A stretch of DNA of 64,000 bases from Labyrinthula sp. Ha. Its lineage: Eukaryota > Sar > Bigyra > Labyrinthulida > Labyrinthulaceae. Below the pieces are notes generated by a model. That model ran no database searches. It had not been told where the DNA came from and worked only from the letters and a program-made list of their open reading frames with translations. The translations under genes were made by a program, and so were the position numbers. Position 1 is the stretch's first letter, and every line of letters begins with the position of its first letter. Below are positions 48,854-58,187 of this stretch, one piece after another. Location of the stretch: positions 62,001 through 126,000 of the forward strand of contig JAALGZ010000067.1 in assembly GCA_015227615.1 (NCBI GenBank), given 5' to 3'.

Positions 48854-50086
48854 GGTTAAGGTTAAGGTTTTAAGGGAGTTATTTGGGCCTACTGGCCTAA
48901 CCCTATGGCGGGGATCTAACTACCAATAAAAGCTACGTACTCTATATATTATTCTCTACTAACGGCTAGTTATCAAGTCTACTGTTAGCTTCCAATATCA
49001 ATTATATTTCCATTGGTTGAACGTCAAGTATCCTTGAATCTGATTGCCTGGATTTGGTCGTTACTAAATTGCCCATAATACAAAACAAAAATTGAAAAAA
49101 TTGTGCAAATCGAGGGAGAAGAAGCTTGAACTGGCTGCTCTGCATCGCCGATCTATTCTACTATGTATTCTTTGCTTTGTCGTGGTCTTGGTGTCTCCTG
49201 GAGTGATATTGCCCTGTTTTTGGAGTGAAATCTGACGTTTTGAGGGGCTGTGTTGAAGGTGGGAATTTGTAGCCCAATCTTGGTTATGTTGGGGAAACGC
49301 TTGGAAGGAGCTGTGTTGTATTCTGCTGCTGTCATTTGGAGTTCTGTGAAAAGTTTGAGCATGTAATTTGATGGTGGTTCTACAGATTTGAAGGAGTGTT
49401 TCATTTTCTTTTCAGTGTTCCAGCCGTGGCATCTTACCTGGACCTTTTCTCTGGAGCTTCTCTTCGACTATGTGGTCAGCTGGTATCATGGCTTTGTTGT
49501 CTGGAAGTTTGGGTATGTTTTCCTGTCCTGTTTGGCTTTTGCTTACTATCTTGGTATCTTGCTGGTACTTCTGGGTTTGTTCTTGAATGAGCTGTATCCT
49601 CGGGCGACTCTTGGTTTCTTGTACAAGCAGCGTTTCTCTGTATTATCTCTGGTTACCTTGTTTGTTGTTATTTTTTCCTAAACAATAATAGTTTTCTGTA
49701 TTTTCATCCAGGGCAATTTGTATACAACACCATTTTCCAGACAACCAGTTTCAGGATCCTGTCGCTCCTTCCATCTGTGTCCGCTACTTGGCTAGCAAGT
49801 TCGTTACACAGGAAGGTCGCTACGCCCGCTGCTTTTTCCGGCAGTTTTGAGAAAACCCACCTTCCTGAAGCCGGGCTAACGTTCACCATTCGCTGTAATT
49901 TTAAGTTTTTGTACGTAGCTACACTTAAAGGCAGTTAGACCAACAACATTCACACTCACCAGTTTAGGAGAGCGCTTCAGTCGGCTCGCTACCCCTGGGA
50001 CTTCTTTCGAAGGAGTAGAAAGGTCGCTACTCTGAAAACTTTGCTTTTTAGCTTCGTCCTTGACGTTGTTTTCACAAGCCCAAAAT
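48854..50086. mobile_element. 1.23-kb nested insertion in the 3' LTR, non-LTR-like, with TTAAGG-type end
   Basis: It interrupts the 3' LTR and is flanked by a 13-bp duplication, TTTACTGGACGAA (48841-48853 and 50087-50099). The left end is GGTTAAGGTTAAGG, a degenerate telomere-like repeat, and CCTAACCCTA follows near 48,896. GC content is above that of the surroundings. Minus-strand ORFs (49,704-49,889; 49,876-50,154; 49,153-49,404) read partly like protein but show no reverse transcriptase or other domain. Duplication length and a simple-repeat tail suggest a retroposed (LINE-mobilised or truncated) copy oriented on the minus strand, with the telomere-like repeat as its 3' tail. The family is unknown. 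Confidence 0.6.
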
Positions 50087-50214
50087 TTTACTGGACGAAA
50101 AACACTCAATAGTATGCCATAAATGGCCATTCTCACTAAAATTTCACCAATCACATGCTGAGTGTAAATTACACGCGTGTAAAAAAGGCGGATTCCTCAA
50201 ACAAAAAAGTAAGA

Positions 50215-53036
50215 ATGAAATCAATTAAAGAAAAATATGAAGAAAGAGATGATAAAACAACCTTTGAAATTGAATGGTATCTTAATTAACTTAATTATTC
50301 AAAGGGAACACGATGGTGAAGAAACTCCTATTAACTCAAACAAATTCAAAACGGAGATAGCAGAGTTTGTTGAATGTTTCCAACCATATAGAGAAACGTC
50401 TTTTTTAGAGTATGCTATCTTCGTTTATCCTTATTTTAGGTTTGAACCTTTCCCATTTGACCTTGTCAAAGGGTTCCAACCTGATAAAGAAATGCCTTTA
50501 ATAGAGTATACTATTTTCTTTTATCCTTATTTTAGGTTTCCACCTTTTCGTTTTGGTCTTGTCAAAGGGTTCCAAGCAAATGAAGAAGTGTCTTCTATAA
50601 AGTATGCTATCTTCTTTTATACTTATTCTAGTTTTTTATATTGTCCATTTTATGCTGTCGAATCTATACTTATAAATTTTATTCTTTGTTTTCCAGCTGC
50701 GAAAGAACTCAAGTATTTTATTTTGTTTTCTTGACTTTAGTTTTGTGAATTGCAGATTCAGTGATGAAAACTTTCAAAACCTACACAAACTTAAAATCTT
50801 GAAACTGAATAAATTGGAGTATATATTTTTATATGTTTAGCTTAGGTATTCTTACTGTAATATTCCTGAAGTGAGTTCTTTTTGCTGTTTATTGAAATCA
50901 ATTAATGTAAAATATATAAGGTAAAAATATTTTATATTATTATTTAGACTATATCATAACAAACTCAGTGGAAAATATATATCAAATATATTTAGGAGTT
51001 TATCTTTTATTGAAACAATCTTAAAAATACAGTATATCTTATCAAAATATTGAGTTCTTAGTGTTTATGAAGATAACCAAGATAAAGTGATTCTTTCAGC
51101 TATTAAAAACTATTTGAAAACTAATAAAACAATTAGAATTTTAAGATATGGCCAATATCTATTTTCCAAACTGCTGTCAAAACAAGGTTTTCTTGAGTTA
51201 AGAGAAATAGTTGATTCACATCCTTCTATTATTTGTCTCCAAGTTTATGAAAGGTTTATTCTACCTAAAGGAAAAAGTGAAATGTTAAAAAAACTTGTTC
51301 ATTCTGCTTTACAAAGTCAATATGAAGAGATAGGTTCGTTACAAGAACTTCCAGTTATTCTTATGGGTATTTTATTCAGTTTGTTTATATATTTAGGTGA
51401 TGGAAGAACTGGAAAAACTTCTTTATTAAGAAACTTATCTGGAAAAAGTTTTCAAAAAGAAACACAATCTACTTTAGTTTTGGAAGATCATCAAATACTT
51501 CAAGTTAATGAGAGAAAGTTTAGACCGCTTACAAAATATGATCTTAGTGTTCAAAGAGTGAAGAATATGTTGAGTATTGGTTATTCATTTGAAGATGAAG
51601 TTCAAAAAGAGTCAACATATGACTTGGAATTTGAAGATGAGTTAATTACAAGAACACTAAGAGAAAAAAGTTTTGTTGAACAATATACAACTAATTATGA
51701 TTCAGGTTTCAGAACTAGAGATACTTTTTTACGTGTTTATGATTTTGGTGGACAAGAAGTTTTTTCTTCAGTTCATCATATTTTTATGAATAAAAAAGCT
51801 ATTTATTTAATTGTTTTTAATATGACAAAGTTAAATGAAAAAGATTTATTTAGACTTAAGTTTTGGTGTGACAGTATTTTAGGAAATACTCCAAAAGCAC
51901 CTGTTTTATTTATTGGAACTTATTTAAATACTTTTCTAAAGAAAAATAAAAGCCTTGAGAATATGAACAACAAGATTAAGTACTTTCTATCTAAGCTTTC
52001 TGGGAAGTTAACTATTGTTGAAGATATAAGAACTATTTTCTTTCCTGTTGAAAATGCTATTGATTCTAATATGAGTCGTGAAAAGGCAATAAAAGTGAAG
52101 TTAATGAGCATAGGGAAATATAAATCAAAGTTATATGACTTATTAAATCCATTTATTTGGATTAAATCTGTTTATGTATTATTTTTGGATAATTGTCGAG
52201 AAGAATCAAGTTATATGACAGTTGAAAAGTTTAAACTAAAAGCTGAAAAATGTAACTTTTCTGAAGAAGAAATGGAAGAAATGTTAGAAATATATTCTAA
52301 AGAAGGAATTATTTCTTATTTCAAAGATATAAATTTATCTGAAAGTGAAAACTTTATATTTTTTGCACTTTCTTTCTTTGCTCAAGCTTTGGGAAGTTTT
52401 ATTCGCGATGAAAGTTTTCATCAACTTGCTTTTAGAACAAACAAAAAGGTATTTTCAAACTATAGAAAATATATTGATACTGGAATAATAAGAAAAGATT
52501 TATTTGAAGTTTTATTACAACAATATACAAAAAAAGAAAGAGAATATGTTTTAAATTTAGCTTTACATAGTCTAATTTTATTTGCAGATCCAAGAGAAAG
52601 AAATTCTTTTATTGTTCCAGAATTGCTTCCTGAAGTAAAAGATTCAAAATTAAAAATATCTTTGACTCCTGATTTAGTGTGGAAAACAGATAATCCAATT
52701 ACAAGACAAAAGTTTCTGCAAATTGTTTTTATTTTCTTTAGCCACAAAAAGTTTCAAGATTCATTTTTATACAAGTTCTTTTCTAGAATAATTTTTGGTC
52801 CTGATGAAATACTTGATATATTTCTGATTAAGGAAAAAGAACTTGGTTTTAGATTTATTGGAACAGAAAGAGATGGTTTTCTGGTAAGCTTTATACAGCA
52901 GTTGATTGAAGAAAGTAATGTGAATAAACAAGTAGAAGAAATCTTTCACCCTGAAAAGCCAAAGAAACCTCGCTTTCAAAGAGTAAGACGGATATTTTAT
53001 CAGATGAGAAATATTTGGACTGATTTTAAGGGTTAA
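50215..53036 (+). CDS. LRR-Roc-COR (ROCO) GTPase, gene B, intact with nine candidate tiny introns
   Basis: Candidate introns: 50277-50304, 50410-50439, 50506-50535, 50602-50631, 50713-50740, 50819-50845, 50921-50947, 51032-51061, 51367-51396. Their removal leaves exactly 2,562 nt, 853 codons plus TAA, with no stop. Residues about 20-205 are leucine-rich repeats, each on its own exon (LNFVNCRFSDENFQNLHKL, LEYSYCNIPEVSSF). A helical linker (206-305) leads to Roc: P-loop GDGRTGKTS near 308-316, G3 DFGGQE near 422. COR follows (FLDNCREESSYMTVEKFK to SFIRDESFHQL). There is a basic C-terminal tail (KPKKPRFQRVRRIFYQM). There is no kinase. G4 is IGTYLNT where Roc domains usually have a GTHxD-like motif, so guanine specificity may be altered. 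It starts 104 bases right of the LTR remnant, so its promoter probably includes LTR-derived DNA. It is 70-80% identical to gene A by eye. Confidence 0.88.
50410..50697 (+). repeat. Tandem 96-bp LRR exon + intron units in gene B
   Basis: The 30-nt introns begin at 50410, 50506 and 50602, exactly 96 bp apart, and alternate with 66-nt exons encoding FEPFPFDLVKGFQPDKEM- and FPPFRFGLVKGFQANEEV-type LRR units. Gene A has a single such intron (31069) where gene B has three. All are phase 2, so whole exon+intron units can be gained or lost without changing the frame. Confidence 0.85.
51367..51396 (+). other. Candidate 30-nt phase-1 intron immediately before the P-loop (gene B)
   Basis: Starts GTATTTTATT and ends ATATTTAG. 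It has the same position, length and phase as in gene A. Removal joins PVILM to GDGRTGKTSLL. Because it is in frame and stop-free, automatic annotation would leave it in. Confidence 0.75.
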
Positions 53037-53749
53037 TTGTTTTTTAAGTGTTTGAGAATAATTCCACTTGTTATGCTATTCTAAGCTGATAATATCTATT
53101 TCTCAACACTATCAATGTGAAAAAGTTTCTTGATCACTATTTGTACACCTTGAAGTTGTGGTATTTTTTCTTAACCTTTCACAAAGAATTATTTCTTCTA
53201 TAACTCTGACGTGTTCTTAGTCTGAGATAAAGCTATTTATAACGCTCTAGAGAAAGAATTTTGTCTCTATAGCGTTTACTTAAGAAGTTACAATACAAAC
53301 AATTGAAGATATTTTATATTTTTATACTTGTATATTTTCAGAATATTTTACATATCACAATATTACATTACTATATTTTTGGAGAACTAAGAATAATTTA
53401 AAAACTGTATACTTATATTTCATTTTTTTTTACAAACAGTCCTCCCAATACTTTACTAATCGATTAGCTATTAACCACATAGCTTAAACTTTTTAAATTT
53501 TACTGAATCAAGTATTTTTCACCCGAAGAATACTCACATTTAAGAATCTCTATTGTTCACTTAGACCTATACGATTTCCTGAAACTGCCCACTGTATTTT
53601 GTATTAGAGGTAACTTTAACTTCAAATGCAGAAAATATCTTTAGATTTTAAACTTTTCTTACTCTAAACAAATACTAAAAGGTATATCTCAATTAATTTT
53701 ATACTACCATATTTCCAACTCTCCTTTTTTCGACTTGGTTAATTTGACG
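53037..53749. other. Intergenic downstream of ROCO gene B
   Basis: AT-rich, with no supported gene. A hairpin-prone stretch with two AGAGA/TCTCT-type arms near 53,250 was seen but is not assigned a function. Confidence 0.4.
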
Positions 53750-55111
53750 CCTGCGAACTAGAGATAGTTATACTTCAGTCTCGTATTAGCATTTTTGAAG
53801 GACAAGAACGACAGGGTTAATGCACAAGCTCGCGCAGCGGAAAACGTACTGCGCGACAAAAGTGTGGCACTAATGAGGATGGCAGTCAACGAGACAAAGT
53901 AAAAACATAAGGAAGAGATTAAGAGGCTTTTGGATGAAGCAAAGAATCTGAAAGAACTCTACCGCGCGGAGAAGGCAAATAACCAGGACCTTCAACAAGA
54001 AGTATTCGATAAGGATAGCGTTGTCGAAAGGACTCAACGCCGTTCTTAAAATTCCGATGCTCAGATGACGCAGGCGAGAGCCCTTTCCGATTTTGCGGGA
54101 GTAAGATCTAATGCCACAGCAACACAAGGAAGTGTACATACCTTGGAGATCAAACTCAACAGCATGGTGACGCTGTTGGAAGAGCTAACGGAGGCTAGCG
54201 CCCAAAATTTGGCGAGAAATGCGCATGGCTCGGAGGAGTCTCGCAGATCTGAGGAACTTAGAGCGCGCCGAGATGAAAATGCGAGACGCGACCGCCAGTG
54301 GAAGAATACGGATGGAAAGTTTAAGACCCTTACCTCCCTAAAGTTTAAAGATATCAGGGCGATGCTGGACATGCGCGACGAATACTTAGAGGTGTAAGAG
54401 AATGAAAGAGAACCTAATCTTTGGATTCACGTTGACCCGGAGTTGAAGTAAAGTCTCTCACGCGCCGGGGGCAACAAAGGAAGGTCTTGTGACTTACCTC
54501 GAGAAGTATATGAGGGAGCACGAGGCCTATGAGTAAGAAGAAATGTTTCGCAAAATTATGGAGAAAGTTGCGTGGCCTCAGGAAAGCGCATTTTTGGAGC
54601 ACCTTAATAATAATATGAACAGCGCGACCGGATGCATCAAATGAAACCAGCTCAGAGAAAATAGCCAAAGGTTTGAGATATTGAGGACGCTAAATAAGCA
54701 CTTTCCGCTTCATTTAAAGATGATGGATGATCTCAATAAAATGATACTGGAAGCACCAGTATTGAAATTGGCGGGTTCGCTGCAGGAGTAGAAAAATTGA
54801 TTTCGGCCATCTACGACGCGAGGCTGAATATGAAGGACGAGTTTGTTATCTCTCCAACAATTGTGACGGGCACCGCGCCAAGAACCTCCGACGTTAGAAG
54901 AACTGCGCCAAAATCAAAAGGAAAAGGGAAATTTACCAGTCTTTGTCTTGACCATTTATGTGAAACAATAGCGTCTATTAACCTCAACAGAGTAATGTAT
55001 TACCATGATTTTTTCATAAAGTCGTGCACAAAAGGAAAAGGACTCAGATTAAAAATACTCTGGGTAAGGTATATTTCTTTAAAAACGAAATACCCTGATT
55101 TATCACAATAA
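53750..55111 (+). mobile_element. GC-richer gag-like coiled-coil fossil, probable retroelement remnant
   Basis: Plus-strand sequence from about 53,790 reads as highly charged, alanine- and arginine-rich coiled coil (KEEIKRLLDEAKNLKELYRA; LLEELTEASAQNLARN; EELRARRDENARRDRQW). A capsid-like part follows (FLEHLNNN, FPLHLKMMDDLNKM), then a basic tail (RRTAPKSKGKGK near 54,895). The codon and GC composition is far from that of local host genes. This layout resembles a gag protein of an LTR-type element, but no zinc knuckle, protease or polymerase was found with it. It is broken, with several interruptions. Attribution is inference. Confidence 0.4.
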
Positions 55112-56600
55112 TTCATGTTACTAGTCTCAAAAGTATTACTTCATTTGCCTATTCTCAATATGGTGTTGAGTTTGAAGCCAAAGAGCTCTATATTGTCTCA
55201 CCTAAAACATAATTGTAGACACAGATAAATGGTGGTCACTTTAGTTTTCGTTCCCCAATGAGATGAAAATATAACAATTTTGTGCAGTTGACTGCTTCAG
55301 TGTTAGTATTACAATTGTTTTAGATTATTATTTTGTATTATTCAGAATAAGAAGATAGTGTTGTAATATTCCTTCTCTTTATTTCATGAAATACAACTTC
55401 GTAGATTATTTAAATAACGGGCACATCACCATTTTGTACTTCATAGTTGTAAAAATTGTACTTTTCCGGATGCACAGCTAATTGTTTTCGAGACGATTAA
55501 CATGATTTTCGACACCCATAATAAGTAAAAATTCTAATCAATCATATTCTTTTAACTTCACTTTTTTTTGGTCATACTAGTAAGAAAGATCATTTCAGTC
55601 AAGTTACAAAGTTATAAGTGCAGAACATAGGCCTGAATAAAACCGGTATCCCCAAGATGTTCTACATTTATATGAAAAAAACTAGAGAGAATAACGGTCT
55701 CCAGAAGTTTCTAATGGGAGGGGTAAATTTTAATTCTTTTCTTGTGCTCTGATGAATATGGGGCCTAATAGCATGACCTACCCGACAGTCGGACTATGAT
55801 ATTGTCTCTCGCAACACACAAAGTAGTTGGAATATTCTAGTCATTTATATTCAAATTGGTAAGGTATAGTTTGTGTGTTGCTAAATGTTAATTATTTTAA
55901 GTATCAAAAAAACAACTTGTTTTATTGTGATATTGCAGGAGAGTTTAAGTGAAATTGCAAAGAGAGCCGATTAGCTATTTATTTCCAAATTTATGTTTAA
56001 TAGAGTAAAGCATATTGCCCGTGAAGAACTTGTCTATTGCAATAAGCTATATATAAATCAAATGGTAATAAGCAAGCTCAAGAAATTCAAGTTAGTTTCT
56101 AACTGCAAATATACAAAGTTCACGAAGTGAATCAACATCTGATAACATCATTCGGAGGACTCAACGCAAGTTTAATTGTTTTTTAATCTTATTCATCACA
56201 TTCAAAGTTTCGAGGCAATTAAGTTTCTTTTAAATGTAAATTTTATTCTTTGAATATCCTAGTTGCGTTGTGATCTCCTCACATTTTAGATCATAACGCT
56301 CTTATTCTGTTTGGCCTCAGAAACATACATGTGCTGAAGTAATTTACTGTTTTGCAAATTATTTAAGTTTTCCAGAAACATCCTAAACTATGAAGTAGCG
56401 TGCTCAAATAAATTCCTAAATTATGTCTCTGAACAGATTATACTCATCACACCTAACACACTGCATCATTATAAGAGTTTCAATTGCAACGACTACAAAT
56501 ATGACTTGCAGCTCTAACTAATTGTCATGGTAATCCTATTACAATAAAAATAGATAATTTAATATGGCTATTATATTTTTCAAATTTAAAAGAACCATGC
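55112..56600. other. Intergenic, no gene recognised
   Basis: About 1.5 kb with no supported gene, repeat or RNA. Confidence 0.4.
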
Positions 56601-58130
56601 CCAATCCGAAGCTAAGAAAAAGTACAACTGACTGCTTCAGCAACTTTTGCTCAAATTTAAGCTGTAAAAGGTTTTCTCATCTTTTGTCAGGTATATTAAT
56701 TTTATGCGTGATATTGAGAATAAATTCCTCTCTATTATCAAAGAAATCTCCTCTTTTTTTATACCGCACTGCTTTTTTAATACAATTAAGATATCTGAAA
56801 GATGAACAAACACATATTTCTCTATGATCTGTACTGACACTTGTCCTCGACGTAATTGCAGTCATTTTCCTACCATAAACAATTGCTTTTCTGTATAACT
56901 TTGATCTAATGAACATTCGAGTAAGGTTATAAAATCTTGCTCAGAACTCAAAAGGAGCTGAAAATTTAATGAGTGTTCAATTGCTATTCGCGGTACAAAC
57001 TTTGATCGCATTATTTCTGAAAGATAATCTTCAAACATCCTCTTCGTACTCCATATTTTATCTTGCAAAACAAGTAGAGATCCTGAACATGAAAGAAAAA
57101 GAAAAGTTAGTCTTCATGTTGCTAAAGAGTCTAACTTCATATAACCCATATTTGCACTCATGAATGGCCAATGTATATATAGTTTACTAGGTACGCCATA
57201 CTATATTACCACAGTGAAATCTTCATCAATAATTGTAATATTACTATCACTTGTTCCAAAATATATTTTTTGTTCAAGCACCTTACAAAACATAATTTCA
57301 CCTCCATCAACATGACATTTTTTAGAATGGAGGGGTATTTGTTTCATGTAAAAAGAAGAAGGATTTTTTGAAATGGAGAGAAACACAAATGTGTTTATCC
57401 TAGAACCAAATCCAAAAATAATTCTTTCAGCGTTTTCAAAGAGAAATGAAAAAAATATTCAAATCGACATCTTCTTTCCTAAAAGATAAATTTCTTACCA
57501 AGTAAGTTACGCTTTTCTCATTTGAAAATAACTTACAAATTCTTTTCTCCTCTGTTTGAACAACTTAAAGCAACAAGTCCTGGTTCAAGCAGGAAAAACA
57601 TATTGCGAAAATTATATCACAATCTCCCAGATATTTCAAGTCCCATTTACTCTTTATGCTAAATTCTAGATCATCCCAATCATATTTTTTGAGTACCCCA
57701 TTTAGCTAGACGAATCTTTTTCATGCTCTTTTTTTCTAAAACCTTATCTATCAAAGCAAATTCTTGCTCACAGATCTCCTCTTTTTCTTTCCTAGGAGCA
57801 ACTTCCTGATCGAAATGTAAGATTTTTTCTGAGTAGCATTTACGAGTGTTTAATCCACGCACACTTTCATGAGTAAATGTTGACCTACTCACCCATTCTC
57901 CTTTAAATATTTTACTATAGTACTTTTCCTCTGATGTCTATTGTCTTAAAACTTCAAAATCTATTCCCTCGCTAAGCGCAAGAGCTCTTTTTTTCTTGTG
58001 AATTCTACCCTTCCCTTCAAAACCAGCAAATAGATCGTCATTATTCAACTCTTTCTTTACTTTTTCTTCTTCATCTGAACCTTAAAAACTCTATACTTTA
58101 CTCAATCAAGAAATAACACGTTGAAAATTT
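56600..58130 (-). pseudogene. Degenerate host gene downstream of the Snu114 relic, possibly beta-propeller type
   Basis: Minus-strand reading gives long protein-like stretches in shifting frames. They include an acidic/basic N-terminal part (NNDDLFAGFEGKGRIHKKKR near 58,020-58,070), SRSTFTHESVRGLNTRKCY (57,840), FLFENAERIIFGFGSRINTF (57,400-57,450), EIMFCKVLEQKIYFGTSDSN (57,250-57,290) and FEDYLSEIMRSKFVPRIAI (57,000). Blocks such as KIYFGTSDSNITIID look like a WD or beta-propeller blade, but this is weak. Several breaks coincide with GT...AG stretches and could be introns; others look like true lesions. It follows the Snu114 relic on the same strand. Confidence 0.35.
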
Positions 58131-58187
58131 TACTATAAGAACTTTCATTTTCTGAAAAAAAAAACACTCATTTCAATTTTTAACAGA

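Larger units (their letters stand above)
41786..50111 (+). mobile_element. Ty3/Gypsy-type (chromodomain-bearing) LTR retrotransposon, broken fossil with a nested insertion
   Basis: The element is bounded by LTRs of about 250 bp (5' 41786-42037; 3' beginning at 48614 and split by a nested insertion, ending at 50111). Parts in order: gag-like region with a zinc knuckle (42.1-43.3 kb), aspartic protease (43.3-43.7 kb), reverse transcriptase and RNase H (44.3-45.7 kb), integrase (45.9-46.9 kb), chromodomain (47.0-47.2 kb), and a further 3' coding region with a SANT/Myb-like motif (47.3-48.6 kb). The order protease-RT-RNase H-integrase and the chromodomain place it in Ty3/Gypsy (Metaviridae), chromovirus-like. 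It is clearly broken, with roughly ten or more interruptions, and the integrase part is the most decayed. By hand count the LTRs differ at about 16 of 250 positions (about 6%), so it is moderately old, yet old enough to have received another insertion. Confidence 0.9.

Noticed and set aside
49388-49681. Hydrophobic 97-codon ORF as a membrane protein
   Set aside because: It lies inside the nested insertion, antisense to more protein-like reading, with no motif; probably chance from T-rich sequence.
50237-50734. A 165-residue ORF with three YPYFRF-type repeats as a novel small protein
   Set aside because: The repeats arise from reading through three 30-nt introns; spliced, the region is the LRR part of ROCO gene B.
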